Origin: OMPR01 sp965183835
GTDB lineage: Bacteria; Pseudomonadota; Alphaproteobacteria; Rhodobacterales; Rhodobacteraceae
Direction of reading: 5' to 3'
Assembly: GCA_965183835.1 (NCBI GenBank)
Contig: CBCYME010000023.1
Span: 195,909 to 259,908 of the forward strand
Length of the DNA: 64,000 nucleotides
Shown here piece by piece: positions 42,688 to 51,454 of this stretch. The notes under the pieces are model-generated. The model was not told where the DNA came from. It did not search any database and saw only the letters and a program-made list of their open reading frames with translations. Position 1 is the first letter of the stretch. The number at the start of each line of letters is the position of its first letter. The translations under genes and the position numbers were made by a program.

Positions 42688-42883
42688 GACCGTTTCATAG
42701 TCTTGTACGTATGTGCCAGACTTCCCATCAGGCATCCAGCCTTCGAAGCCATCGTCGCCGTGATCTTTTGGGGGATCAAGTTCATCGCCGAGAACGTGCC
42801 GCTAAGCCCACATGCGGCGATGTCGGACATGTCGCGAGAGGTTGAAGCTAACCTGATCTGCCGCGCGCGGCAAAAGTAGGATG
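42688..42883. other. remnant sequence between the IS3 end and the antitoxin
   Basis: On the minus strand a stretch of about 36 codons reads LGDELDPPKDHGDDGFEGWM and on to KSGTYVQDYE, without a start. It is cut by the IS3 end at 42687 and bounded upstream by a TAG. It looks like the tail of a lost gene that I do not recognise. No complete gene is present. Confidence 0.4.
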
Positions 42884-43246
42884 CTATTCGTCGTCGGCGA
42901 CGACCAAGTCGTCCATGTCGATTTGCAGAGCTGTCGCCAATTTTTTGAGAGAGGCGACCGATCCAGTCTTACGGCCTGCTTCAATATCGATAATTTGAAT
43001 CCGATTTACGCCGGATTGCCGGGCGAGTTCCGCTTGAGAAAGCAGACGGTGTTCACGCCAAACCATAAGCGGTGCATCACCGTTGAGAAGGCGGTCAATG
43101 ACAGCAGAAGGGATCAGCTCCTCGGTACCTGCCTTGATCCGCTCAAGAATCTGGGCCGCGCTATGAAGGTCGGACATGTCCTCTTCAATAGCCTTTAGGC
43201 GGAGGTATTCGTCCTTGGGAATAGTTACCATTTCATTCATCTGCAT
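42884..43246 (-). CDS. XRE/HTH antitoxin
   Basis: A 120-residue antitoxin of the HigA/XRE type. The helix-turn-helix is SQAELARQSGVNRIQIIDIE near residues 70-90. The N-terminal region (MVTIPKDEYLRLKAIEEDM) resembles the antitoxin segment that covers the toxin. Its ATG overlaps the toxin stop (TGATG), and the toxin's final AAGGAG codons supply the ribosome site. Toxin-first order is typical of HigBA-like pairs. It should repress its own promoter at the palindromes near 43509-43543. Confidence 0.88.
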   Translation of the reverse strand: MQMNEMVTIPKDEYLRLKAIEEDMSDLHSAAQILERIKAGTEELIPSAVIDRLLNGDAPLMVWREHRLLSQAELARQSGVNRIQIIDIEAGRKTGSVASLKKLATALQIDMDDLVVADDE

Positions 43247-43500
43247 CACTCCTTGTAGGCGCTGCCGCGTGCCTTGACGTCGAGGATTTCGAGCACAACA
43301 CCGTCACACATAACGACGCGCCAATCCCCGACACGTAATCTCAGCATACCATCGGTGCCTCGTAGCGCCTTCACATTGTTCGCTTGTGAGGCAGGGTCCG
43401 AGGCGTAAACGTTTACTTTATCGCGAACCCGTATCGCCCAATTTCGTGGCATCCGCATGAGAGCTTTCTGGGCGGTTTTTGAGTACGCTATTTCCTTCAT
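43246..43500 (-). CDS. RelE/HigB-type toxin
   Basis: An 84-residue RelE/ParE-superfamily toxin: MKEIAYSKTAQKALMRMP, then KALRGTDGMLRLRVGDWRVV and ILDVKARGSAYKE. The conserved basic and aromatic positions of mRNA-cleaving RelE members are largely there (Arg in LRLRVGDWR). It is first in the operon, with the antitoxin directly after. Confidence 0.9.
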   Translation of the reverse strand: MKEIAYSKTAQKALMRMPRNWAIRVRDKVNVYASDPASQANNVKALRGTDGMLRLRVGDWRVVMCDGVVLEILDVKARGSAYKE

Positions 43501-43508
43501 GCCTTTAT

Positions 43509-43543
43509 GTAGCCTGCGGCTACTATGTAGTCAATAGCTACAT
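43509..43543. promoter_or_regulatory. tandem palindromes upstream of the toxin gene
   Basis: Two adjacent dyads: GTAGCC-TGC-GGCTAC at 43509-43523 and ATGTAG-TCAATAG-CTACAT at 43525-43543. They share the half-site GTAG/CTAC and lie 8-43 bases before the toxin ATG, as expected of an autoregulatory operator bound by the antitoxin. Confidence 0.68.
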
Positions 43544-43953
43544 TTAGATGCGCGCAGAAACTCGTATGAACCGCCACCGACCGACACTGGCACTGGAGAG
43601 GGTTCGCGGTCAGACCCATCCCCTCCGCCATCACACTTTTTTGTTGGCTTTGAATGGGTCGCCTCAGGCGGCCTTTTTCTTTTATTGCCCTGCGCTTACG
43701 CGCTTTTTCCCATTTTGCGGGTCTCTTTCGAGCTACCCCATGTGCTTTCCTTGAGCGGTATGTTGGAGGGCGGCGCTCACTGGGAAACTTACGAAAACGC
43801 TGATAAAAGACCGCGGGGCGGGTCGGCAGGGCGGCGGAACTGGCTGTATCTTGTGGTAAGCGTGTCAGGCGCGCGCAGCGGGAGTGTGCGGGGGTGCAAT
43901 AGCTCTTTCGCATATCGTCTCAATCCGGCATCCATGCAGCGTGCAATTTGTGG
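43544..43953. other. 410-bp spacer; terminator, no gene supported
   Basis: This holds the far side of the toxin promoter, a terminator at 43657, and GC-rich sequence up to the hsdM remnant. A sequence at 43597-43631 shares GAGGGTTCG and CTCCGCCA with the tRNA-Ser end but lacks a T-arm. No open frame looks real. Confidence 0.4.
43657..43683 (+). terminator. Rho-independent terminator
   Basis: A 7-bp stem (GGTCGCC with GGCGGCC, one G-U pair) with a 3-base loop, followed by TTTTTCTTTT. No intact plus-strand gene precedes it, so it is probably left from a lost gene. Confidence 0.75.
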
Positions 43954-44220
43954 ATGCCCCGACAAGACCGACGACCAAAAAAGAAGCTCTGGGATTTTGC
44001 CAACACCTTGCGGGGCAAGATGAATGCGGATGAGTTTCGGGATTATATCCTTGGGTTCATCTTCTACAAATACCTGTCTGAACGCCTGTATCTTTATGCC
44101 AACTCAATCCTGCGCGAAGACGGTTTGGACTTTGCTGAAATCAAAGAAGACACCGACGATCGGCGGGCTATTCTGGATGCGGTGGCCGAAGCGGCAATTG
44201 ATGAGCTGGGCGATTTTTTA
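43954..44220 (+). pseudogene. hsdM 5' fragment of a second type I system
   Basis: About 85 codons match the N-terminal domain of a type I M subunit: KLWDFANTLRGKMNADEFRD, then YILGFIFYKYLSERLYLYAN. After IDELGDFLSAGDF the frame passes directly into specificity-subunit sequence, so the SAM-binding and NPPF parts are gone. A poly-A run near 43978-43983 may hide a further shift. It is not functional. Confidence 0.8.
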
Positions 44221-44676
44221 AGTGCTGGTGATTTTAAAGCTAACCATAAGCCTGGGCTCTTCCCATGCTACGGCGGAAATGGATCGCGGGGATATGTGGC
44301 CGGATTCAACCGTGAATGGATGTTATTCGTTGACTGGTCGACAAGGGGCACTTTGCGGAAATGTTCATTTTGTTTCTGGAAAGTTCCATGCGACGGAGCA
44401 AGCATTGGTTACAGAGGCCTCCGCTGCAACTATCCCAAAATGGATGTATTTTGAGCTAACTGATATGCGGTTACACCAATATGCTACAGGTCTCGCCCAA
44501 CCGGGCATCTCAGCAGACACAATAAAGAAACTGAAAGTGAGTGTTCCCCACCCCGACGAACAAGCCAAAGTCGCCGAGGCACTCTCTGCCATGGATGCGA
44601 AAATCGCAGCTGTGACGGGGCAGCTTGCACGGATGCAGGATTTCAAAAAGGTCTGTTGCAGCAGATGTTTGTGTAA
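44221..44676 (+). pseudogene. hsdS 3' fragment
   Basis: Specificity-subunit sequence begins right after the hsdM piece (GLFPCYGGNGSRGYVAGFNR), changes frame near 44330 to GRQGALCGNVHFVSGKFHAT and continues to the distal helix (EQAKVAEALSAMDAKIAAV). One more frame change near 44650 would give KGLLQQMFV before TAA 44676. At least two frameshifts, plus loss of the first TRD. Confidence 0.78.
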
Positions 44677-44744
44677 GGGGGAAGCCCGCCCATTTTTGCT
44701 AAAGTGTGTCCCGGTTTTGCGGTTCCAAAGTGTGAGTTAAAAAC

Positions 44745-46567
44745 ATGCCTGATACCCAATCCGAAGCGCAGTTAGAGGCAGATCTGGTCACACGGCTGGA
44801 GGGGTTGGGCTATGACCCGGTCTCTTTGCCCGATATGGGCGCGATGCAGGCCAATTTGCGCGCGCAGTTGGGCACCCAGAACGGGGTTACCCTGTCGGAT
44901 GGAGAATTCGCCAAGGTTCTGAACCATTTCTCGGATGGGTCGGTGGATGGCACCGACAACACCAAGGCGCAGGTGGGTCAGCTGGGCGGCGATACCAAGC
45001 TGATTGTCACTACCATCCAAAAGCTGAACACCGCCATCTCGCGTGACCGCTATGAAGGCGCGTTACAGGCGGTCAAGGATCAGCGCGTGGTGTTCATCTT
45101 TGACGAATGCCACCGCTCGCAGCTTGGCGACACCCACAAGCGGATTGTGCAGTTTTTCAGCAAGGCGCTGATGTTCGGGTTTACCGGCACGCCGATCTTT
45201 GCCGACAACGCGGTGGGCAAGCGCACGACCAAGGATCTGTTCACCAAATGTCTGCATAAATACGTGATCACCGATGCAATTGCAGATGAAAACGTGCTGC
45301 GGTTTTCGGTGGAGTATTGGGGCAAGCTAAAGCGCAAGGATGGCGGCCTGATCGACGAGGATGTGCCCGCGATCAATGTGAGAGAGTTTTTGACAACCCC
45401 GACCGGATTGACGGCATGGTTGATTGGATCATTCAGAACCACGACCGCAAGACCCACAACAAGCAGTTCAGTAAACGCTTGAAAGAGCGCGACCGTAAAG
45501 ACGCGCTGGATCAGGATCGACTGGACATCCTGTTGGTGGTCAACATGTTCCTGACCGGGTTTGACGCCAAAAAGCTGAATACGCTCTATGTCGATAAGAA
45601 CCTGAAATACCACGGGCTGATCCAAGCCTTTTCGCGGACCAACCGGATTTTTGGGCTGCTCAAATCTCTGGGAAATGTGGTCTGTTTTCGCAATTTGAAA
45701 CCCAACACGGATCAGGCGATCACTCTATTCTCGAACAAGGAAGCGATTGAGACCATCCTTATGGCCCCCTATCGCGACTATCAGGATCGGTTCAATGAAG
45801 CGGTCGAGGCGCTGAGGGCCATCGCCCCAGATCCTGACAGTGTTAACGATCTAAAGTCCGAAGAGGATCAGCTTGCCTTTGTTCAGGCATTTCGTGACCT
45901 GATCCGCTTGCGAAATATCCTGACCAGTTTTACCGAATTCGATGCGGGTGATTTGGATTTGGGCCCTCAGGAATTTGAGGACTACAAAAGCAAGTATCTG
46001 GATATTCACGACAAAACCAAGGCTGACAAAGAAGATGACGCCGTTTCGATCATCAACGAAGTCGATTTCGAGTTGGAATTGATTCAGCGTGATGAAATCA
46101 ACGTTGCCTATATTTTGGCGTTGCTGGCGGACGCGCTTGCTGATCAGGATAGCATTGATCCAAAAATTCGAGATGCGTCAAAGGCCAAAAAGAAAATGGT
46201 TTATGATCTGCTGGGGTCCGAACGTCATTTGCGCAGCAAGCGTGACCTGATCGAGAAGTTCATCGAACAGCATATGCCAGTCTTGCCCGCAAATCAGCCA
46301 ATCGCAGAGGCTTTCAATGATTTCTGGGATGCCGAGAAATCCGCTGCCATAGTCGAGATTTGCGCGACTGAGCAGTTGGACCCATCCGCATTCAAGACCA
46401 TGATTGAGCAATACCACTTTTCCGGAAAGAAACCGCTGCAAGGTGATATCGTAGATGCATTGACCGCGAAGCCGAAAATCCTCGAACGCAAGAGTGTTGT
46501 GGAAAGGATTGCGTCTAAGTTGCTGCGTCTAGTTTCTACCTTTGATGAAGGCTTGGGATCCTTTTAG
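44745..46567 (+). pseudogene. hsdR remnant with internal deletions and a frameshift
   Basis: R-subunit sequence in two frames. The first, 44745 to about 45395, keeps the N-terminus (EADLVTRLEGLGYD), then jumps at NHFSDGSVDGTDNTK, losing the nuclease and Walker A regions. It retains the DEAD-type FIFDECHRSQLG and FTGTPIF. The second, from about 45395 to 46567, keeps FLTGFDAKKLNTLYVDKNL, SRTNRIFG and a full-length C-terminal helical domain. Between the two frames a further segment is missing (after VPAINVREF) and the frame shifts. The product cannot cleave or translocate. Confidence 0.88.
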
Positions 46568-46707
46568 GTGTAGCTGTTCACCCGTGCCCACACATTACTA
46601 CCCGCATACGGTGACCACACGCAGCGGCGCGTGGCGGGGGATCTTGCGATGTGTGTCGTCGGACTGCGCCGTCCTTGGCAGGACGCAGGCCTAGGCGGAT
46701 GTTGGCG

Positions 46708-47859
46708 TTATCCGGCGAGTTCGGCCAACACGCCGGTAAGCATGTCATCGCAGGCGGTCAGTTGTTGGAGCGTGACAAATTCGTCGGGCTTGTGCCCCTG
46801 CCCCGCCATTGATCCCGGCCCACATACGACGGTTGGGATGTTGAGTTGTTCGAACACCCCTGCCTCGGTTCCAAAGGCGACTTTGGTGGTGGTGTCGGTC
46901 TGGGCCAGACGCTGTGCCAGCGCTGCGATCTCGGTGGTGTCTGCCACGTCCAGGCCGGGGTAGGCATTGTATCGCTCTAGCATGACTTGAGCACCCGCGA
47001 ATTGATCGCGATATGCGGTTTCGACCCGGGCGGCAGCGGCGTGGATTTTGTCAAAGATCTGATCCGAGGGGTCGGCAGCCAGATGGCGATATTCAAAGGT
47101 CATTTCGGCGTGATCGGGGACGATGTTCAGGGCCACACCGCCAGACAGCTTGCCGATGTGGACCGTTGAATAGGGCACATCATAGGCCGGGTCTTGTGCG
47201 CCGCTCTTGGCGAATTCGGCCTGCAAGCCACGCAGTTCCGTCATGAAATCCCCCGCCAGATGCAGCGCGTTCACAAAGCTGGGTGCCAAGGCGGAATGGC
47301 CGTTTTGCCCGACAAAGGTGGCGCGCAGAGCGGCCTTGCCCTTGTGCCCAATCGCCACCTGCATTTCGGTGGGTTCACCCACAAAGCAGGCGCGGGGCTG
47401 ACCGATACAGGCCTTGAGCGGGTCAAACATGCGTTGAATGCCGACACAGCCGATTTCTTCGTCATAGGAAAAGACCAGTTTTAGCGGCTCTTTCAAGTCG
47501 TATTGTGCGGCCCTGTCTGCGGCGGACAACATGCAGGCGAGATAGCCCTTCATATCTGTGGTGCCGCGCCCGTAGAGCCGCCCCTGATCCTGCGTTAGCT
47601 TAAAGGCATCGCGGGTCCAGGCCTGCCCGGTGGTGGGCACAACGTCGGTGTGCCCTGACAGGACGATGCCGCGCCCGGCGGGGCCGCGTTCAGCCACCAA
47701 CCCCGCCTTGTCCCCGTTTGGGTCCATCAGGCGGGTGGTTTGAAAGCCGCGCTGGGTCAGATAGCTGTCGATGAAATCAATCATGTCGAGGTTGGAGTTT
47801 GCGCTGACCGTGTCAAACGCGATCAGTTTTTCCAGGACTTCCACAGTCTGTGTCATCAT
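46708..47859 (-). CDS. argE: acetylornithine deacetylase (ArgE-type M20 peptidase)
   Basis: A 383-residue M20 zinc hydrolase. Metal-binding and catalytic segments are visible: SGHTDVVP (H, D), GRGTTDMKG (bridging Asp), SYDEEIGCVG (general-base Glu-Glu), VGEPTEM and late AFGTEAGVFE. It should deacylate N-acetylornithine in arginine synthesis or a related N-acyl amino acid in catabolism. The position beside an oxygenase cluster makes a catabolic deacylase also possible. The LysR gene upstream at 47896 is on the same strand. Confidence 0.88.
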   Translation of the reverse strand: MMTQTVEVLEKLIAFDTVSANSNLDMIDFIDSYLTQRGFQTTRLMDPNGDKAGLVAERGPAGRGIVLSGHTDVVPTTGQAWTRDAFKLTQDQGRLYGRGTTDMKGYLACMLSAADRAAQYDLKEPLKLVFSYDEEIGCVGIQRMFDPLKACIGQPRACFVGEPTEMQVAIGHKGKAALRATFVGQNGHSALAPSFVNALHLAGDFMTELRGLQAEFAKSGAQDPAYDVPYSTVHIGKLSGGVALNIVPDHAEMTFEYRHLAADPSDQIFDKIHAAAARVETAYRDQFAGAQVMLERYNAYPGLDVADTTEIAALAQRLAQTDTTTKVAFGTEAGVFEQLNIPTVVCGPGSMAGQGHKPDEFVTLQQLTACDDMLTGVLAELAG

Positions 47860-47895
47860 CGTTTCCAGTATTCTTGCGCGTTGGGAAGGTGGGGG

Positions 47896-48822
47896 TTAGC
47901 CGCCAAATCCGGGCAGGCCGTCCTGTGCATTACGGGTTTTGCAGTGTTCGACAAAGGCGCGTACCACGTTGGTCCGATCTGCATCATTGGACATCAGCAA
48001 CCCCATCCGCATTGAGCGCGTGCCACCGACCAATGGAATGAATTTAAGCTGTTTGCCATCAGGGGATTGGTCGTTTCTAGGCCGCACATTGGCGATCGAA
48101 TAGCCAAATCCATTGGCGACCAACCCGCGCATCACCGCCATGTCGCGAGTGCGTTCTGCGATGTTGGGTTTGACCTCGGTATTGGCAAAGAACGACAGAA
48201 AATAATCAGAGCTGAACGGCAGGTCGAGCAAGACCATCGGATGATTGCCCAGCGCCTCGACCGACACCTCGGGCAGATCGGCCAGAGGGTGGGTTTCGTT
48301 GACGATCACAAAGGGGGGCAATTGCAAGAGCGGCACAAATTTCAGATCTGAGGGCAATTCCAGATCATAGGTCAGGGCGACATCGATATCGGCGCGGCGC
48401 AGATAGCTGAAGATCTCGGACTGGTTTAGCTCGAACTGGGAAGTGCGAACATCTGGAAACTCGGTTTCAAAGCCGCGCCGCAGGGCGGGCAACAGCACCT
48501 GAGCAAAGGTGACAAGGCAGCCAATGGCCAAGGGGCCGCGCACCGACCCGGAAATGTCACCGGCCAGATCGGTCAGCTGCTCGGCCTCTTTCAGAACCGT
48601 TTTCGCCTGCACCATCATTTGACGGCCTGCGAGGGTCAGCGACAGGCCCTGCGCGTGTTGGCGCACAAAAAGGGGCAGACCGAATTCCTGTTCAAGCTGC
48701 GCAATTGCGGCTGAAATGGAAGGAGACGAAACATTCACCCGATCCGCAGCAAGCGTGATCGTGCCCGCCTCGCCGACGGCAACGAAATATTCCAACTGTC
48801 TGAGTGTAAATCTAAGTGGCAT
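47896..48822 (-). CDS. LysR-family transcriptional regulator
   Basis: A 308-residue LysR regulator starting MPLRFTLRQLEYFVAVGEAG, with the helix-turn-helix TITLAADRVNVSSPSISAAI. The effector domain is complete. ATG 48822 is chosen because the domain starts there and AAGGG/AGAGG stands upstream; a longer frame reaches 48978. It sits between the ArgE gene and the first Rieske oxygenase on the same strand and probably controls one of them. Confidence 0.92.
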   Translation of the reverse strand: MPLRFTLRQLEYFVAVGEAGTITLAADRVNVSSPSISAAIAQLEQEFGLPLFVRQHAQGLSLTLAGRQMMVQAKTVLKEAEQLTDLAGDISGSVRGPLAIGCLVTFAQVLLPALRRGFETEFPDVRTSQFELNQSEIFSYLRRADIDVALTYDLELPSDLKFVPLLQLPPFVIVNETHPLADLPEVSVEALGNHPMVLLDLPFSSDYFLSFFANTEVKPNIAERTRDMAVMRGLVANGFGYSIANVRPRNDQSPDGKQLKFIPLVGGTRSMRMGLLMSNDADRTNVVRAFVEHCKTRNAQDGLPGFGG

Positions 48823-48837
48823 ATGCCCTTTATCCTC

Positions 48838-48868
48838 TGCGCGCGCCCTTATCGCAAGAGCGCGCGCA
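48838..48868. other. hairpin between Rieske and LysR genes
   Basis: Perfect 9-bp inverted repeat TGCGCGCGC/GCGCGCGCA with a 13-base loop. It follows the stop of the Rieske gene (minus strand) and precedes the LysR ATG. There is no U run; it may reduce read-through or be the regulator's own site. Confidence 0.5.
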
Positions 48869-48889
48869 TGGGTTCGGTGAGCGGATTTG

Positions 48890-50023
48890 TTATTCCGCGG
48901 CTTCGACCTTTGGACCACCAGCGGCCTCCATCTGGGCCAGCCAGATCTGGAAATCGCGGATTGTACCTTCGTAATCATCAGCGGCGAGAGGTCCGGCTTG
49001 GGCGTGGTTCGATTTCAGGGCCACCTGCATCTTTTCCAGCTTTTCGCGGTCTTCGCGGTTGACCTCTTCCCACAGTTTGATGCGCCCTTGGATGGTTTCA
49101 TCATCCAATTGGTCGCCATAGGTCGACATCGTCCATTTCACGCGGATCAGATCGGCGCCCAGAGGGAAGATCGAGATCGATACCAGTAGGGTTGCCGCCT
49201 GACTGGCGACCTGCGTCGGAAAGATCGAGAACAGGGTCGAGCGCATCTGCTCGGTCTCGCTGAGGCCCGGCGCGCCCATCCCGCGTGAGGGGATGTCTTG
49301 CGGGTAGTTCGCACAGTACGAGGTGAACCCGCCCCCAGCAGGGCCTTTGCGGGCCAGTCCGGTGGGGGTATAGTCATGCAGCGTCTTGGGGTGCACCACG
49401 GAGAGGTGATACCCTTCCATGAAGTTTTCGACCAAGCATTTCCAGTTGGTGTGCCAGTTTTCCTCGGCCACGTGCACAAGACGGAAGGTTTCTGTCTCAT
49501 ACGCGGACAGCAGCGTGTCCAGCTCGGGGTGGTCAAACGGGGCGGCCTGATCATCGAGGTTCACGTAAATGAAGCCGTTCCAGAATTGGGTGTTGAACCC
49601 ATAGAGGCGGCAGTTGTCGGTCTTGAACCCGGCGTTTTCCATCCGTGCAGCCCGCAACAGGCCCCCATCGCGACCATAGGCCCACGCGTGGTAGGTGCAG
49701 ACAAAGCGTTTCACATTACCGCGCCCCTCGGCCAGAGGCATGCCGCGATGGCGACACACGTTGGCAAGCACGCGCACTTGGTCGTCATCACCGCGCACAA
49801 TGATCATTGGTTCGTTTAAAACCTGCGCGGTGAAAAAATCGCCCGGCTCGGGCACTTCGTCCACGCGCCCCAAGCAATGCCAGCCTTGGCGCAGTACATT
49901 GGCGCTTTCGTGTTCGAACCATTTGGGGTCCGTATAGAACCGCCCGGGCATCCCCATTGGGCGATCTGCGGGCAATGCTGCCAGTTCCTGCAAAGTTCGG
50001 CTGATTTCTGCGACATCCGTCAT
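48890..50023 (-). CDS. Rieske non-haem iron oxygenase alpha subunit (1)
   Basis: A 377-residue ring-hydroxylating-type oxygenase. The Rieske [2Fe-2S] ligands are CRHRG and CTYHAW (C-x-H ... C-x2-H) in the first third. The mononuclear iron site is in NWKCLVENFMEGYHLSVVHP (two His), with an acidic ligand expected near the C-terminus. Such enzymes hydroxylate aromatic rings or demethylate betaines and similar amines. ATG 50023 has GGAGG nearby. No ferredoxin reductase gene is near. The substrate is unknown. Confidence 0.92.
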   Translation of the reverse strand: MTDVAEISRTLQELAALPADRPMGMPGRFYTDPKWFEHESANVLRQGWHCLGRVDEVPEPGDFFTAQVLNEPMIIVRGDDDQVRVLANVCRHRGMPLAEGRGNVKRFVCTYHAWAYGRDGGLLRAARMENAGFKTDNCRLYGFNTQFWNGFIYVNLDDQAAPFDHPELDTLLSAYETETFRLVHVAEENWHTNWKCLVENFMEGYHLSVVHPKTLHDYTPTGLARKGPAGGGFTSYCANYPQDIPSRGMGAPGLSETEQMRSTLFSIFPTQVASQAATLLVSISIFPLGADLIRVKWTMSTYGDQLDDETIQGRIKLWEEVNREDREKLEKMQVALKSNHAQAGPLAADDYEGTIRDFQIWLAQMEAAGGPKVEAAE

Positions 50024-50075
50024 AATAGGTTCCTCCCTGATAAGCGGTTTTGCATGCGTTTTGGTGCCGGGCGTT

Positions 50076-50750
50076 CTATTCGTCGCCCGGAACCCCGTAA
50101 GATGGTGCCTCGCGCGGATCGAGCGCGCGTTGGACGTAAGCCTCGAGCTGAGGTTGATAGACCTCCCAAGCGGTTGCGATGGCCTCAATCGGGCAGTCTT
50201 CGGTCCAGTCGCAGCGCAATTCGGCGACGGGCCAGCTGTGTTTGTCGACCATCAACAGACCGGCGGAATGGATTGGGCCCGCTTCGCCGCCTGCGGTCAG
50301 ACCGGCCCGCATGGCTGCGATCAGGCGGTCGCCCAGATGGCCGGTTGCGGTTTCAAACCCTGTGACGATGGCCTGACAGATGCCGTCGTTGGCCAACAGG
50401 TTCCCGCCCGAGGCCACATCGCGCCCCTGTGCCTGCGTCCAGATCCCCAGTGAGTTCGGGCCAGAGTGGATCGCGGTTTCACCCTGCGCATCCACGGCCA
50501 GAACCTGACGGTATTCGATGAATTTGCCGCGTGCCTGCACCTCGGCGATGGCCTCGGATGCCGAGGCGCCGCCCTCCATCAGGTCCAAGGCCAAGGGGCC
50601 TAATGTCGGATCTGTTATATTTTGCGACGACACGGCCCCGACGCCAGCACGGGCAAACGCACAGCGTGCAGCGACCGCCGGAGAAGACGAGGAAATCGCC
50701 ATTCCAAACATGCCAGTTTCAGCGCACCGTGCCACCAACGAAAAGGTCAT
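50076..50750 (-). CDS. DUF1028 family protein
   Basis: A 224-residue DUF1028 protein with the family's N-terminal MTFSLVARCAETGMFGMAIS segment, then AVAARCAFARAGVGAVSSQN and GNLLANDGICQAIV. The fold is related to Ntn-type hydrolases. Members sit beside amidohydrolases and RidA genes in catabolic clusters, as here. Biochemistry is not established. GGGAGA precedes ATG 50750. Confidence 0.92.
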   Translation of the reverse strand: MTFSLVARCAETGMFGMAISSSSPAVAARCAFARAGVGAVSSQNITDPTLGPLALDLMEGGASASEAIAEVQARGKFIEYRQVLAVDAQGETAIHSGPNSLGIWTQAQGRDVASGGNLLANDGICQAIVTGFETATGHLGDRLIAAMRAGLTAGGEAGPIHSAGLLMVDKHSWPVAELRCDWTEDCPIEAIATAWEVYQPQLEAYVQRALDPREAPSYGVPGDE

Positions 50751-50844
50751 ATCTTATCTCCCTGCCCACGCCAGTTGGCGCAGGCCCTGTTTTACCTGAT
50801 CACAATAGTCTTTTGGGGAAGTGGGGCCGCTGGCCCCCTAGGTC

Positions 50845-51261
50845 TTAGTCCGGAATTACGGCTGTGCCGTCGATCTCGACCAGCCAGTCGGGGCGGGCCA
50901 AAGCTTGAACGACAAGGCCAGTAGACACCGGGTGCACCCCTTTGATGTATTCGCCCATAGTTCGATAAACATCCTCGCGGTGGCGCACGTCTGTAATATA
51001 AACGACAACTTTGACCAAATGTTCCATTGATCCGCCGCATTCTTCGATCAGCTGCTTAATATTCTGCATCACCTTGTGGGTTTGCTCGACCGGATCATGG
51101 CTGTCGATGTTCACCGCATCGTCCAGATTCTGTGGGCATTGGCCGCGCAGATAGACCGTCTTGCCGCCCGTGGTGATCACGGCCTGACACAGGTCGTTGT
51201 CGAGCTTTTGCTCGGGGTAGGTGTCAGAGGTGTTGAACTTGCGAATGCGGGTGTGTGCCAT
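50845..51261 (-). CDS. RidA/YjgF-family protein
   Basis: A 138-residue RidA-family protein. It has the typical VYLRGQCPQNLD stretch, LIEECGGSMEHLVKVVVYIT and a late VQALARPDWLVEIDGTAVIP; the Arg in ALARPD-type sequence is the imine-binding position. RidA hydrolyses reactive enamines and imines to ketones and ammonia, fitting a pathway that oxidises an amine. AAGGAG precedes ATG 51261. Confidence 0.94.
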   Translation of the reverse strand: MAHTRIRKFNTSDTYPEQKLDNDLCQAVITTGGKTVYLRGQCPQNLDDAVNIDSHDPVEQTHKVMQNIKQLIEECGGSMEHLVKVVVYITDVRHREDVYRTMGEYIKGVHPVSTGLVVQALARPDWLVEIDGTAVIPD

Positions 51262-51359
51262 TGGGGGCTCCTTCGGGTCCGGCAGGTCAATCTGTGCCTG
51301 ATGCGGGGTGGCAGATGTGCCGGTTTGAGGATGGGGGTTACAAAATTTTCGGGGCAGTT

Positions 51360-51398
51360 CTTGGCGATCCGGGCGCTGTGCGCCGATGGATCGCCAAG
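51360..51398 (-). promoter_or_regulatory. long stem-loop between second Rieske gene and ridA
   Basis: Arms CTTGGCGATCC and GGATCGCCAAG pair perfectly over 11 bp; the 17-base gap contains a second small stem, GGCG/CGCC. It lies after the Rieske stop and 99 bases before the ridA start in the direction of transcription. It may be a processing or attenuation stem that sets different levels of the two products. Confidence 0.6.
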
Positions 51399-51454
51399 GT
51401 CTATGTGCACTGTAGGGCCTTTTGCGGGGCTTACAGTTTCAGGCAACGAACGCG

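Noticed and set aside
43597..43632. Possible right attachment copy of the tRNA-Ser end (GAGGGTTCG ... CTCCGCCA)
   Set aside because: Only two short blocks match; the T-loop and T-stem are absent and the spacing differs, so it could be chance in GC-rich DNA.
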